From Campylobacteraceae bacterium (GTDB lineage Bacteria > Campylobacterota > Campylobacteria > Campylobacterales > Sulfurovaceae), in NCBI GenBank assembly GCA_027056485.1, contig JALUKQ010000026.1, positions 1 to 40,608 of the forward strand: a stretch of DNA of 40,608 nt. Reading direction: 5' to 3'. Below, in pieces: positions 1-8,670 of this stretch. The notes beneath the pieces were generated by a model that searched no databases, was not told the DNA's origin, and was given only the letters and a program-made list of their open reading frames with translations. Every line of letters starts with the position of its first letter. Position 1 is the stretch's first letter. The position numbers and the translations under genes are program-made.

Positions 1-1
1 T

Positions 2-1654
2 TGGGATACTTTAAATAGTGTTGCTACATGGGATGGAGTGACTATTGAAGATGGTAAAGTTTCCTCTTTACTTCTCTACTCAAACAATTTAAAGGGGGAA
101 ATTCCTTCAGAACTAGGGGCATTAAGTAGTTTAAAGAGGTTGTCTTTAACGCATAATAAGTTATCTGGAGAAATTCCTGAATCAATAGGGGAGTTGTCTC
201 AACTGATTTACTTAGAGTTAAGTAATAATAATCTAAGTGGTTCTATACCTTCATCTTTAGGTTCACTTTCTCAGTTAAATGCATTGTATCTTAATAACAA
301 TAAATTAAGTGGAAAGATTCCAGACTCTTTAGGTGGCTTGAAGCGTTTGGAGATATTAAAACTTTATGAAAATAACCTTAGTGGGGAGATACCTCATACT
401 TTAGGAGCATTATCAAATTTAGATAGTCTCTCTTTATCAGAAAATAACTTAACAGGTTCTATCCCTGAAGAGTTAGGAGAGTTAACAAAATTAACCTATT
501 TAGATTTAAAATCAAATCAATTGACAGGTTCTATTCCTTCACAACTTGGTGACTTAGAGAGTTTAACAGGAGTCTATTTGCAAGATAATCAATTAGAAGG
601 AGCTATTCCAAGCCAACTAGGTAATTTGGTACGTTTAACAGATTTAGATTTATCAAATAATAAATTAGAAGGAGATATTCCCTCCTCATTAGGGAGTTTG
701 GCTATTTTAAGATATTTAAATGTAGCAAATAATCAATTGAGTGGGAATTTACCTTCTAGTTTACTCAATCTTACTATAATGGACTATTTGAATTTAGAAG
801 GAAACAGATTTGTTTTCTCAAATATAGAGGATATATATTCAGAGCTTGTATATATACCGACATTGATTCTCTCTCCAGAAGTTTTATTGGATAAAAACAG
901 TTCAATAGCAGTTGAAGATAAAATTTCAACGGATACTTTCGTAGCAACAAAAAGTTTAGTTGAAGAGGTAAAACCTACGACTATAACAATATTGAGTGAA
1001 GATGAACTGGCACTATTGGAAGTAGCAACGTTACAGATAGTAGGTACAGAAGAGGCAGGAGACTCTTTGGTGGTTGAAAATGAAGGAGAGTGGAGCATAG
1101 AGGATGATAAGATTATATTTACACCTTTGATTGCTTTTAAGGGGACACCTAAATCTATTTTCTATACTATAAAAGATAATAATGGTGTAGTATCAAATCC
1201 AATAGAAATCTCTATTAAGAAAAATAAAACAGAAGCATTAACCATTAATCTTTTAGAACAAAAGAATGGGGATGTTGAAGGATATTCAGTTAGCATACTC
1301 TTGCCTGAAAGTTTTAAAGATAAGTACCCTGAGTATATCTTGAGTGAAGATAGAAAAAAGTTAACGCTTGAGAAGCAAGGTGTTTGGCAGATAGAGGATA
1401 ATGGCACAGCTACTTTTACTCCTGAAGAAGGGTTTAACGGTGAACCTGATGATATAGAGTATTTAGTATTATCAAAAAGTGGAGATAAATCTGCTGTTGG
1501 TATGATTGATATAAAATATAAGTTAACTTCAGAAGAAAATATGAATACAACGGATAATGTAGGATTGTTTGGAATAAAAGAGTTACTACTTATGCTTCTT
1601 TTTGGTGGATTATTGGGAATGTTTTATATTGGAGAACTTGAAAATAAGAAATGA
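2..1654 (+). CDS. Leucine-rich-repeat surface protein with CshA-type repeats and C-terminal anchor (5' partial)
   Basis: The reading frame is open from base 2 with no stop, so the gene begins before the window. The GTG at 38 is an internal codon inside a W-D-G-V-x-I cap-like segment that precedes LRRs. About ten uniform 24-residue repeats of the plant-type consensus LxxLxLxxNxLxGxIPxxLG lie between about 59 and 780, followed by a shorter capping repeat. Two CshA-type repeats follow (GEW...FTP...TPxxIxYTI near 1080-1215, and GVW...FTPEEGF near 1377-1530). The protein ends with about 20 hydrophobic residues (1575-1635) and a short charged tail, GELENKK, which suggests membrane anchoring or C-terminal sorting. 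The repeats point to protein or glycan binding at the cell surface; the ligand is unknown. The same CshA-type module recurs in the large gene starting at 31432. The gene ends 90 bases before panD, which has its own promoter. Confidence 0.9.
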   Translation, partial: WDTLNSVATWDGVTIEDGKVSSLLLYSNNLKGEIPSELGALSSLKRLSLTHNKLSGEIPESIGELSQLIYLELSNNNLSGSIPSSLGSLSQLNALYLNNNKLSGKIPDSLGGLKRLEILKLYENNLSGEIPHTLGALSNLDSLSLSENNLTGSIPEELGELTKLTYLDLKSNQLTGSIPSQLGDLESLTGVYLQDNQLEGAIPSQLGNLVRLTDLDLSNNKLEGDIPSSLGSLAILRYLNVANNQLSGNLPSSLLNLTIMDYLNLEGNRFVFSNIEDIYSELVYIPTLILSPEVLLDKNSSIAVEDKISTDTFVATKSLVEEVKPTTITILSEDELALLEVATLQIVGTEEAGDSLVVENEGEWSIEDDKIIFTPLIAFKGTPKSIFYTIKDNNGVVSNPIEISIKKNKTEALTINLLEQKNGDVEGYSVSILLPESFKDKYPEYILSEDRKKLTLEKQGVWQIEDNGTATFTPEEGFNGEPDDIEYLVLSKSGDKSAVGMIDIKYKLTSEENMNTTDNVGLFGIKELLLMLLFGGLLGMFYIGELENKK

Positions 1655-1685
1655 TAGAATGAAGTTTTAGTAAATATAAATTTGG

Positions 1686-1691
1686 TATAAT
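1686..1691 (+). promoter_or_regulatory. Extended -10 promoter for panD-ybaB
   Basis: TATAAT is preceded by TGG, which makes an extended -10 (TGnTATAAT). It lies 53 bases before the panD ATG. No convincing -35 is visible, as is usual for sigma70 promoters in Campylobacterota. A ribosome-binding site AGGAGA precedes the ATG at 1745. Confidence 0.6.
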
Positions 1692-1744
1692 ACGAAAAAT
1701 AGAGGATAGCAATATAACTCTATATGTAAATAGGAGAAATCTTT

Positions 1745-2113
1745 ATGAATATTACTATGCTTTATAGTAAACTGCACAGAGCGACAGTGACCGAAGCAAA
1801 TTTACATTATGTGGGTTCCATTACCATTGACCAAAATTTACTAGATGCTGCAAATATGCGTGTTGGACAAAAGATAGATATTGTAAACATTAATAATGGT
1901 GAACGTTTTTCAACATATATTATACCAGGTGAAAGAGGTAAAAAAGATATCTGTTTAAATGGAGCAGCAGCACGAAAGGTGCATGTTGGTGATAAAATCA
2001 TTATTATCGCTTATGCAAGTATGAATGAAAAAGAGGCTGATGAATTTGAACCTAAAATTGTTATTTTAGAAGATGATAATAGTATAGCACAAGAGTTTAA
2101 AGGATTAAAATAA
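1745..2113 (+). CDS. panD: Aspartate 1-decarboxylase proenzyme
   Basis: PanD converts L-aspartate to beta-alanine for pantothenate and coenzyme A synthesis in the cytoplasm. The 122-residue length fits the family (E. coli 126). The self-cleavage site is visible: Tyr22-Val23-Gly24-Ser25, where Ser25 becomes the pyruvoyl group. The N-terminal [18 protein letters not shown] and the central LNGAAAR are family hallmarks. The start ATG has a good AGGAGA ribosome-binding site. Its stop overlaps the next ATG by one base (TAATG), so translation of the ybaB-type gene is probably coupled. This pairing recurs in Campylobacterota. Confidence 0.97.
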   Translation: MNITMLYSKLHRATVTEANLHYVGSITIDQNLLDAANMRVGQKIDIVNINNGERFSTYIIPGERGKKDICLNGAAARKVHVGDKIIIIAYASMNEKEADEFEPKIVILEDDNSIAQEFKGLK

Positions 2114-2427
2114 TGTTTGAAGGTCTAGACATGAGTAAAATGGGGCAGATGATGGAAGAACTTCAATCAAAAGCCAAAGAGATGGAAGAGCAACAAAAGT
2201 CTATAACCATGACAGCTAAAGCTGGTGGGGGAATGATAGAGGTAACAGCTAATGGGGTAGGAGAGATTATTGATATGACCATTGATGATTCTATTTTAGA
2301 TGATAAAGAGTCACTTCAAATTCTTCTTATCTCTGCTATGAATGATGTTTTAAAAATGGTAGAAGATAATAAAAAGTCTCAAGCAATGGGCATGATGGGT
2401 GGTATGAATCCATTTGGCATGTCATAA
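2113..2427 (+). CDS. ybaB: YbaB/EbfC family nucleoid-associated protein
   Basis: A 104-residue protein of the YbaB/EbfC family: small dimeric DNA-binding proteins thought to act at the nucleoid. A methionine-rich N-terminal helix (MSKMGQMMEELQSKAKEMEEQ) leads into the conserved beta segment with GGGMIEVTANG, followed by the IDDSIL and LLISAMNDVLKM helices. The C-terminus is rich in Met and Gly, which is common in the family. The ATG overlaps the panD stop by one base. The next gene starts 14 bases downstream, so a shared transcript is likely although the functions are unrelated. Confidence 0.95.
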   Translation: MFEGLDMSKMGQMMEELQSKAKEMEEQQKSITMTAKAGGGMIEVTANGVGEIIDMTIDDSILDDKESLQILLISAMNDVLKMVEDNKKSQAMGMMGGMNPFGMS

Positions 2428-2441
2428 GTACTAGTCTTTCA

Positions 2442-3806
2442 ATGAAACAACGTATATTATCATATTTTTCAGAAGGTCATAAAAGAAGTATTTTAGCAAA
2501 AAAGAATATTATTTTTTCTCTATTTATAAAGTTCTTCTCAATGGTTATTGTTTTTGTAATGGTTAGTAAGTCTATAGATTATTTGGGTAAAGAGGCTTAT
2601 GGATTATGGGTACTTTTATCAAGCGTATTAGTTTGGACAGCTCTGTTTGATTTTGGGCTGACGAATGGATTACGTAATAAACTTTCTGAATCTTTAGCAT
2701 CTGAAAATAGTTCTTTTAAGACCAATAAGAATATGATTTCTGCAACCTATGCAAGCATGTTTTTTATAGCATTGGTAACCTATGTTGTTATAGGTTTAAT
2801 AGTCTATTTTGTAGATTGGAAAACATTTTTTTCTGTTAATCTCTTTACAAATGGGGAGATTCAATCTATATTAATGGTTATATTTTTTGCTTTTTCATTT
2901 AATCTTCTTTTAAAACCTATTCATGCAATTTTAAAAGCACTTCAATGGCCATCAGTTATTATGGTTTTTTCATTAGTTGCTTCAATACTCTCTTTACTTT
3001 CTCTTTATTTACTCTCTGAATTACATCTAGAAAATAGACTTTTTGCTTATACAATAGTAATATCATTTATACCTGTTATAGTACTTTTTTTGGGTTCTAT
3101 ATATTTGTTTACAAATAAGCTAAAAAGGTTTAAACCAAGTTTTAAAAATATTGATTTTAAATTGGCTAAAAATGTAAGTGTTTTAGGATACTCATTTTTT
3201 GTAATTCAATTTGCAGGATTGGTTATTTCTCAAACTGACAATGTAATTATTGCTTACTTATTTGGAACAGAGAGTGTTACAGAGTATAGTGTTGCTTATC
3301 GATATTTTAGTCTTTTTTTAATTGGTACATCTATTGTTTTAACACCTTTTTGGAGTGCATTTACAGAGGCATATATAAAAAAAGAGTTTGATTGGATAAA
3401 AAAGTCTATTCGTAAGTTACTGTTTACTTTTACAGGAATGACTCTTTTAGTCGCTGTTTTTGTATGGTTTTCTGATGATGTTTATAAAATTTGGATTAAT
3501 AATGAGATGAATCTTCCATTATCTTTATCTATAGCAATGGGCTTTTATGTTGTTATTTATAGTTTTTCAAATATATTTGTTTACTTTGTCAATGGAACAG
3601 GATACATTAAAGTACAAATGTATGTGGGGGTAACAATGGCAATTCTCAACATACCTCTCTCTTATCTTTTTGCACATATTATGGGTTATGGGATAACAGG
3701 AGTCATTATAGCCACAACAATTTGTGCTGCAATACCTGGTATATTTTCATATATTCAATATAATAGAATTATCAGTGGTAAAGCTAAGGGAATTTGGATA
3801 AAATAA
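2442..3806 (+). CDS. Polysaccharide/oligosaccharide flippase (Wzx/MVF-like)
   Basis: A 454-residue integral membrane protein with about 12-14 hydrophobic segments. It matches the polysaccharide-biosynthesis (Wzx, MOP superfamily) exporters that flip lipid-linked glycans across the inner membrane. Visible hallmarks are the first helix pair with GKEAYGLWVLLSSV, the FDFGLTNGLRNKL loop, and SQTDNVIIAYLFG in the middle of the protein. The start ATG follows ybaB by 14 bases and lacks a strong ribosome-binding site, so translation may depend on the upstream gene. It is followed by a glycosyltransferase-like gene and a SAF-domain dehydrogenase, which suggests a surface-glycan cassette. The substrate cannot be read from sequence. 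Confidence 0.88.
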   Translation: MKQRILSYFSEGHKRSILAKKNIIFSLFIKFFSMVIVFVMVSKSIDYLGKEAYGLWVLLSSVLVWTALFDFGLTNGLRNKLSESLASENSSFKTNKNMISATYASMFFIALVTYVVIGLIVYFVDWKTFFSVNLFTNGEIQSILMVIFFAFSFNLLLKPIHAILKALQWPSVIMVFSLVASILSLLSLYLLSELHLENRLFAYTIVISFIPVIVLFLGSIYLFTNKLKRFKPSFKNIDFKLAKNVSVLGYSFFVIQFAGLVISQTDNVIIAYLFGTESVTEYSVAYRYFSLFLIGTSIVLTPFWSAFTEAYIKKEFDWIKKSIRKLLFTFTGMTLLVAVFVWFSDDVYKIWINNEMNLPLSLSIAMGFYVVIYSFSNIFVYFVNGTGYIKVQMYVGVTMAILNIPLSYLFAHIMGYGITGVIIATTICAAIPGIFSYIQYNRIISGKAKGIWIK

Positions 3807-3863
3807 TCAAAAATATAAAGTATTAATTATTTTTGTTGAAAAGAATAGTTAAAGGTAGTTAGA

Positions 3864-4679
3864 ATGAATAGTCACTTGGTTGTAGTTACACCTATTTATA
3901 AAAAAGATATCTCTAAAGATGAACATTTATCAATAAAATCTTCACTTCTCCATTTAAAAGCGTATGATAAAGTAATCATAGCACCTAATAAGTTTATGAA
4001 TGATGAAGAGTTTCTTATGATTTGGAAAAACTATGGATATAAAATAGTTTTTTTTAATGATAAGCATTTTGTGAGTGCTGAAGCTTATAATAAGTTTATG
4101 ATGAATAAAGAGTTTTATAAAGTGTTTGAAAAGTATGAGTATATGTTGATGTATCAACTTGATGTATTGGTTTTTTCAGATTCTTTAGATTATTGGATGT
4201 CCAAGCAGATAGATTATGTAGGTGCTCCATGGATTATTGAAGATGAAGATGGAAAGAGGTTCCAAGGTGCTGGAAATGGAGGGCTCTCTCTTCGAAATAT
4301 TCAAACATTTATAAAAGTACTTGAATCCAAAAAACTTTTTGATAAAAAAGATAAATTTACACGTTTACCTTTAAATTCAAAATTTAGAAATATTTGTATT
4401 CTTTGGATTCTGTTACGTTATAATTTGAGTAGAAATCTGGTGTCTCTATATAGAGTATTATATAATGGGCAAGAGGATCGTTTTTGGGCATTTTATGCAA
4501 CATTTTTTGTTAAAGATTTTAAAGTAGCAACGGTTAAAGAGTCACTATTATTTGCTTTTGAGCGTTACCCAGAATTTTGTTTTGAACAAAATGGGCATGT
4601 TTTACCTTTTGGTGTCCATGCTTGGGAACGATACAATCCTCTTTTTTGGGAGAAATATCAAGTAGTAGCATCTAAGTAG
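3864..4679 (+). CDS. DUF5672 family protein, glycosyltransferase-like
   Basis: A 271-residue soluble protein with the features of DUF5672 proteins, which are found in glycan gene clusters and are probably GT-A-type transferases. Recognisable pieces are the N-terminal VVVTPIYKK strand, the YMLMYQLDVLVFSD segment with its Asp pair, IDYVGAPWI, the GAGNGGLSLRN loop, a GQEDRFWAF motif, and the C-terminal PFGVHAW. These resemble donor/acceptor-pocket motifs of the family, but no activity is proven. An AAAGG ribosome-binding site lies just upstream of the ATG. It sits between a flippase and a SAF-domain dehydrogenase, with 12 bases to the latter, which supports a role in surface polysaccharide assembly. 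Confidence 0.85.
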   Translation: MNSHLVVVTPIYKKDISKDEHLSIKSSLLHLKAYDKVIIAPNKFMNDEEFLMIWKNYGYKIVFFNDKHFVSAEAYNKFMMNKEFYKVFEKYEYMLMYQLDVLVFSDSLDYWMSKQIDYVGAPWIIEDEDGKRFQGAGNGGLSLRNIQTFIKVLESKKLFDKKDKFTRLPLNSKFRNICILWILLRYNLSRNLVSLYRVLYNGQEDRFWAFYATFFVKDFKVATVKESLLFAFERYPEFCFEQNGHVLPFGVHAWERYNPLFWEKYQVVASK

Positions 4680-4691
4680 GGGGAAATAGTT

Positions 4692-5828
4692 ATGAAAAAT
4701 ATAGGTATCATTGGTACAGGTTTTATTGCAAAGGGATTGGTTAATTTAATAAGTGAGCATCATGAATATCAACTGAGTGCAATTCTGACCAGAACAGATC
4801 TCTCTACAAGAAGTGAGTTTCCTCGATCAGAACTTTTGACAAATTCACTTGAAAAACTAATTAAAAGCTCAGATTTAATTATTGAATGTAGTGGTGATGC
4901 AATATATGCTACAGAAAGCATATCGAAAATATTAGAAGCTTCTCTTCCTGTGGTAACGATGAACTCTGAATATCATGTTACAGCTGGTTCTTATTTTATA
5001 GATAAAGGTTTTGTCACTGAAGCAGAGGGTGATCAGCCTGGATCATTGGCTGTTCTTAATGAAGATGTTATTGCTATGGGCTTTAAACCGTTAGTATATG
5101 GGAATATAAAAGGCTTTTTAAATCATACTCCAACGGAAGAAGATATGAAATTTTGGGCTAATAAATCAGGAATTAGCCTCGATATGGTTACCTCTTTTAC
5201 AGATGGAACAAAAGTACAAATAGAACAAGCTTTTGTAGCCAATGGTTTAGGTGCCAATATTGCTCAAGATGGATTGATTGGACTAGAAGAAGATAATATT
5301 ATGCTTGGTGGTGCAGCACTGGCAGAGTATGCCAAAAAACTAAATGAACCAATTAGTGACTATCTACTTTCTCCTAAATTACCAGCTGGAGTTTTTATTG
5401 TAGCAGAGCATGATGGTGTACAAAAAGAGCATTTAAAGTACTATAAAATGGGAGATGGTCCCTATTATGTAATGGAGCGTACTTTTCATCTTTGTCATTT
5501 AGAGATTATGAAAACAGTTAAAAGGGTTTTATCTGGTGGAACAGTACTGCTTAATAATAGTAAAAACCCAAGAATTAGTGTAGGAGCTATTGCAAAAAAA
5601 GATATAAAAAAAGATACCTTTATAAAAAAAGGGATAGGCTCTTTTGAAGTTCGTGGTGAATGTATACGAATAGTTGAAAATAAGCAACATCTTCCTATAG
5701 GTCTTTGTTCAAATGTTATAATAAAGCGTGATATCAAAGAAGGAGAAGTCATAACTCTTGATGATGTTGAAATAGCCGATAGTATGGCACTAACAGCATG
5801 GAGTTCTATTATCTCCAATATGAATTAA
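4692..5828 (+). CDS. Homoserine-dehydrogenase-like NAD(P) oxidoreductase with C-terminal SAF domain
   Basis: A 378-residue protein. The N-terminal Rossmann fold carries GIIGTGFIAKGL, with the GxGxxxxG nucleotide-binding pattern at about residues 5-16. The middle contains conserved segments EAEGDQPGS and FTDGTKVQIEQAFVANGLG. From about residue 290 a SAF domain follows (AIAKKDIKKDTFIKKG and IIKRDIKEGEVITLDDVE, the typical doublet). The architecture resembles COG4091, predicted homoserine dehydrogenases with SAF domains, which occur in sugar-acid metabolism and in glycan clusters. It ends the cassette begun by the flippase. True homoserine dehydrogenase activity is unlikely; a role in making an unusual sugar precursor is an inference from context only. 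Confidence 0.82.
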   Translation: MKNIGIIGTGFIAKGLVNLISEHHEYQLSAILTRTDLSTRSEFPRSELLTNSLEKLIKSSDLIIECSGDAIYATESISKILEASLPVVTMNSEYHVTAGSYFIDKGFVTEAEGDQPGSLAVLNEDVIAMGFKPLVYGNIKGFLNHTPTEEDMKFWANKSGISLDMVTSFTDGTKVQIEQAFVANGLGANIAQDGLIGLEEDNIMLGGAALAEYAKKLNEPISDYLLSPKLPAGVFIVAEHDGVQKEHLKYYKMGDGPYYVMERTFHLCHLEIMKTVKRVLSGGTVLLNNSKNPRISVGAIAKKDIKKDTFIKKGIGSFEVRGECIRIVENKQHLPIGLCSNVIIKRDIKEGEVITLDDVEIADSMALTAWSSIISNMN

Positions 5829-5908
5829 TCCTCTTAACTGTAACAAAATCTCATAATAATATTAAATCTATTAAAAATATAAGCAAATTGTAATAACCCT
5901 TTAGTTAC

Positions 5909-5955
5909 AATTCGCGACCTAAATCTAGGTTTAGGTGAATTCTGCGTGAAGAATT
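5909..5955 (+). promoter_or_regulatory. Two overlapping, mutually exclusive hairpins upstream of the alpha operon
   Basis: Hairpin A: AATTC (5909-5913) and ACCTAAA (5917-5923) pair with TTTAGGT (5930-5936) and GAATT (5937-5941), with a 3-base bulge GCG. Hairpin B: AATTCT (5938-5943) pairs with AGAATT (5950-5955) and is followed by TTTAT. Both use the bases around 5938-5941, so only one can form at a time. B looks like a weak terminator, and A could prevent it. This may end the upstream glycan transcript; a regulatory switch is speculative. Confidence 0.45.
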
Positions 5956-5959
5956 TTTA

Positions 5960-5965
5960 TATAAT
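5960..5965 (+). promoter_or_regulatory. Probable -10 element of the rpmJ-rpsM alpha operon
   Basis: A TATAAT hexamer sits in a T-rich stretch, with TSS expected near 5972, giving a leader of about 105 bases before rpmJ. No clear -35 is seen. Confidence 0.5.
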
Positions 5966-5987
5966 TTGCACTGATTATATAAGAGTT

Positions 5988-6033
5988 GGTTGGATAGTAG
6001 TTATGATGTTTTTGTTACTACTTTCATCCAACC
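5988..6033 (+). promoter_or_regulatory. Leader hairpin of the alpha operon
   Basis: GGTTGGAT (5988-5995) pairs with ATCCAACC (6026-6033), and AGTAGT (5996-6001) pairs with ACTACT (6017-6022). This gives a 14-bp stem with a 3-base bulge (6023-6025) and a 15-base loop. It lies in the predicted 5' UTR of rpmJ-rpsM, where other bacteria carry S4-responsive alpha-operon control elements. S4 binding is only a hypothesis here. It is not followed by a T-run, so it is unlikely to be a terminator. Confidence 0.5.
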
Positions 6034-6075
6034 ATGACGCAACGTAAGTGCAAAAAACACAGACAGGAGTAACCA

Positions 6076-6189
6076 ATGAAGGTTAGACCATCAGTAAAAA
6101 AAATGTGTGATGATTGTAAGATTATTAAGCGAAAAGGTATCGTAAGAATTATCTGCAAAAATCCAAAACATAAACAAAGACAAGGATAA
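6076..6189 (+). CDS. rpmJ: 50S ribosomal protein L36 (bL36)
   Basis: A 37-residue protein starting [15 protein letters not shown] and ending KHKQRQG. It is the zinc-binding form, with ligands Cys11, Cys14, Cys27 and His32. The AGGAG site at 6065-6069 is well spaced from the ATG. It binds 23S rRNA in the large subunit. It opens the alpha operon here, two bases before rpsM, without infA or secY immediately upstream, so the usual spc-alpha linkage is broken at this point. Confidence 0.97.
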   Translation: MKVRPSVKKMCDDCKIIKRKGIVRIICKNPKHKQRQG

Positions 6190-6191
6190 GC

Positions 6192-6554
6192 ATGGCACGT
6201 ATATCAGGTGTTGATTTACCTAAGAAAAAGAGAATTGAGTACGGACTAACTTATATTTATGGTATAGGTCTTCATACTTCAAGAAAAATTCTTGATAAAA
6301 CAGGTATTGATTATAATACAAGAGTATTTGAGTTGACTGGTGCACAAGCTGCAGCAATCCGTAATGAGATTCAGGAAAATGTTATGGTTGAGGGTGATCT
6401 TCGTAAGAAAGTTACTTTAGATATTAAGGCACTTATGGATCTTGGTTCTTATAGAGGACTTAGACACAGACGTGGTCTTCCATGTAGAGGTCAGAAGACT
6501 AAAACAAATGCTAGAACTCGTAAGGGTAAAAGAAAAACTGTTGGTGCAGCATAA
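6192..6554 (+). CDS. rpsM: 30S ribosomal protein S13 (uS13)
   Basis: A 120-residue protein with the typical N-terminus [26 protein letters not shown] and the basic C-terminal tail [22 protein letters not shown] that contacts the P-site tRNA region of the small-subunit head. The length matches the family (about 118-126). It starts two bases after the rpmJ stop and 15 bases before rpsK, so it is part of a tightly spaced operon. Confidence 0.98.
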   Translation: MARISGVDLPKKKRIEYGLTYIYGIGLHTSRKILDKTGIDYNTRVFELTGAQAAAIRNEIQENVMVEGDLRKKVTLDIKALMDLGSYRGLRHRRGLPCRGQKTKTNARTRKGKRKTVGAA

Positions 6555-6568
6555 GAAGGTAATGAATA

Positions 6569-6943
6569 ATGGCTAAGAAAAAAGCAAAAAAGAATATTGC
6601 TAAAGGTGTTGTTTACGTAGCAGCTACCTTTAACAATACAGTAATTACAGTTACTGATGAAATGGGTAACGTTCTTGCATGGAGTTCTGCTGGTGCTTTA
6701 GGATTTAAAGGTTCTAAAAAATCAACTCCTTTTGCAGCAACAGAAGCTGTAGCTGATGCAATGACAAAAGCAATGGAGCATGGAATTAAAGAAGTTGGTA
6801 TTAAAGTACAAGGACCTGGTTCTGGTAGAGATACAGCTGTTAAGTCAATTGGTGCAACTGAAGGTATTAGAGTAACGTGGTTAAAAGATATTACTCCACT
6901 TCCTCATAATGGTTGTCGTCCTCCTAAGCAGAGAAGAGTTTAA
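6569..6943 (+). CDS. rpsK: 30S ribosomal protein S11 (uS11)
   Basis: A 124-residue protein. Family signatures are [18 protein letters not shown] near the N-terminus, [21 protein letters not shown] in the middle, and the C-terminal [16 protein letters not shown]. It forms part of the small-subunit platform near the E-site. It has the normal alpha-operon position between rpsM and rpsD, with a 52-base gap to the next gene. Confidence 0.98.
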   Translation: MAKKKAKKNIAKGVVYVAATFNNTVITVTDEMGNVLAWSSAGALGFKGSKKSTPFAATEAVADAMTKAMEHGIKEVGIKVQGPGSGRDTAVKSIGATEGIRVTWLKDITPLPHNGCRPPKQRRV

Positions 6944-6995
6944 TCACGCTAAGTGATTTAATTCATATTTAATAGAATAATTAAAGGTATTACAA

Positions 6996-7622
6996 ATGGC
7001 AAGATATAGAGGTCCAGTTGAAAAACTAGAGCGAAGACTTGGTGTTGATCTCGGCTTAAAAGGTGAGAGAAGACTTGCAGGTAAATCAGCTTTAGAAAAA
7101 AGACCATACCCACCAGGGCAACATGGTCAAAGAAGAACAAAGTTAAGTGAATATGGTGAACAACTTCAAGAGAAGCAAAAAGCTAAGTTTATGTACGGAG
7201 TATCTGAAAAGCAGTTTAGAGCATTATTTAAAGAGGCTAAAAGACAAGATGGAAATACAGGGGCAATCCTTATTCAACTTCTTGAGCAGAGACTTGATAA
7301 CGTAGTTTATAGAATGGGTTTTGCAACTACTAGAAGATTTGCAAGACAACTTACAAACCATGGACATATTCTTGTTGATGGTAAAAGAGTTGACATTCCA
7401 TCATTTAGAGTTAAAGCTGGTCAAAAAATTGAGATTAGAGAAAAATCTAAAGCTAATCCACAAGTTGTAAGAGCAATGGAATTAACTAACCAAACTGGTA
7501 TGGTTGAATGGGTAGATGTTGAGCAAGCAAAACTTTTTGGTATTTTTACAAGAATTCCAAATAGAGATGAAATTTCAATTCCAGTTGAAGAGAGATTGAT
7601 CGTTGAGCTTTACTCAAAATAG
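6996..7622 (+). CDS. rpsD: 30S ribosomal protein S4 (uS4)
   Basis: A 208-residue protein that begins assembly of the small subunit on 16S rRNA. It shows the N-terminal [16 protein letters not shown], the YPPGQHG loop, and the S4 RNA-binding domain with [20 protein letters not shown] and [10 protein letters not shown]. It lacks the N-terminal zinc cysteines seen in some bacteria (C-minus form). In several bacteria S4 represses its own operon through the leader mRNA, which makes the hairpin at 5988-6033 worth testing. The ribosome-binding site is AAAGG upstream of the ATG. Confidence 0.98.
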   Translation: MARYRGPVEKLERRLGVDLGLKGERRLAGKSALEKRPYPPGQHGQRRTKLSEYGEQLQEKQKAKFMYGVSEKQFRALFKEAKRQDGNTGAILIQLLEQRLDNVVYRMGFATTRRFARQLTNHGHILVDGKRVDIPSFRVKAGQKIEIREKSKANPQVVRAMELTNQTGMVEWVDVEQAKLFGIFTRIPNRDEISIPVEERLIVELYSK

Positions 7623-7648
7623 TAAGTATTAGTTAAAAAAGGCAAAGA

Positions 7649-8650
7649 ATGAAAAAAATTAAAGTAGCTCCATCACTTCCAACTAATGTTGAAGTGAATG
7701 AACTTGGTGAAAATAGATCTGAAGTTATTGCCTACCCTTTTGAGAGTGGTTATGCTATTACTCTTGCTCATCCATTAAGAAGACTTATTTTAGGCTCTTC
7801 TGTTGGTTTCGCACCTATATCTATTAAGATAGACGGTGCAGCACATGAGTTTGATAGTGTACGTGGAATGCATGAAGATGTTGCTGTATTTATCATCAAC
7901 TTAAAAAATATTCGTTTCAAACTTCAAGAGGGTGTTGAAAAATTAGAAGTTTCTTATAGCTTTTCAGGACAACGTGAGATTACTGCAGCAGATTTAGTAA
8001 ATGATGATGTAGAAATTGTTAATCCTGAAGCATTTTTAGCAACACTTAACGAAGATGCAGTTCTTAACTTTTCTGTGGTTATCGCACAAGGTTTAGGATA
8101 TGTACAGAGTGAAGATCTTCGAGAGGATGTAGCAACTGATGCTATCGCATTAGATGCTTTCTTTACACCTGTAAAAAAAGCAAACTATGACATTCAAAAT
8201 GTTTTGGTTGAAGACAACCCTAATTATGAGAAGATTGTATTTGATATTGAAACAGATGGACAAGTATCACCTGTTGATGCATTTACTAATGCTTTAGAGA
8301 CAATGTATAAGCAACTTTCTGTATTTAATGGAGTGCTTGATGTAGAAATCAATGCAGCACCGATTAAAAGAAGTAACGATGATAGTGAAGTAAGAGCATA
8401 TTTAGAGCCTATTGAATCTTTAGGTTTATCTGCTCGTTCATTCAACTCACTTGACCGTGCTGGAATGAAAGTTGTAGGAGAGTTAGTACTCATGACGACA
8501 TCAGAGATTAAAAATATTAAAAATCTTGGTAAAAAATCATTAGATGAGATTGCTGAGTGTTTAGAAAATCTTGGTTATGGTGAAGACTTTGAATTAGCAG
8601 ACAATACAAGAGTTAATCTTGTTAAGAAAATTGAGCAACTTAAAGAGTAG
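7649..8650 (+). CDS. rpoA: RNA polymerase alpha subunit
   Basis: A 333-residue protein. The N-terminal assembly domain shows [20 protein letters not shown] and [20 protein letters not shown]. The C-terminal domain shows [16 protein letters not shown] and [20 protein letters not shown], the two helix-hairpin-helix segments that contact promoter UP elements and activators. The length is normal (E. coli 329). It has the standard position between rpsD and rplQ. The partner subunits are encoded about 10 kb downstream on the same strand (18557-27255). Confidence 0.98.
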   Translation: MKKIKVAPSLPTNVEVNELGENRSEVIAYPFESGYAITLAHPLRRLILGSSVGFAPISIKIDGAAHEFDSVRGMHEDVAVFIINLKNIRFKLQEGVEKLEVSYSFSGQREITAADLVNDDVEIVNPEAFLATLNEDAVLNFSVVIAQGLGYVQSEDLREDVATDAIALDAFFTPVKKANYDIQNVLVEDNPNYEKIVFDIETDGQVSPVDAFTNALETMYKQLSVFNGVLDVEINAAPIKRSNDDSEVRAYLEPIESLGLSARSFNSLDRAGMKVVGELVLMTTSEIKNIKNLGKKSLDEIAECLENLGYGEDFELADNTRVNLVKKIEQLKE

Positions 8651-8670
8651 CTCCTAGAGAAGGAACATTT

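Noticed and set aside
59-780. Possible CRISPR or tandem DNA repeats
   Set aside because: The 72-base period comes from 24-residue leucine-rich repeats in a continuous coding frame; there are no constant repeats with variable spacers.
4692-5828. Canonical homoserine dehydrogenase (threonine/methionine pathway)
   Set aside because: The C-terminal SAF domain and glycan-cluster setting do not fit; the ACT domain of regular enzymes is absent.
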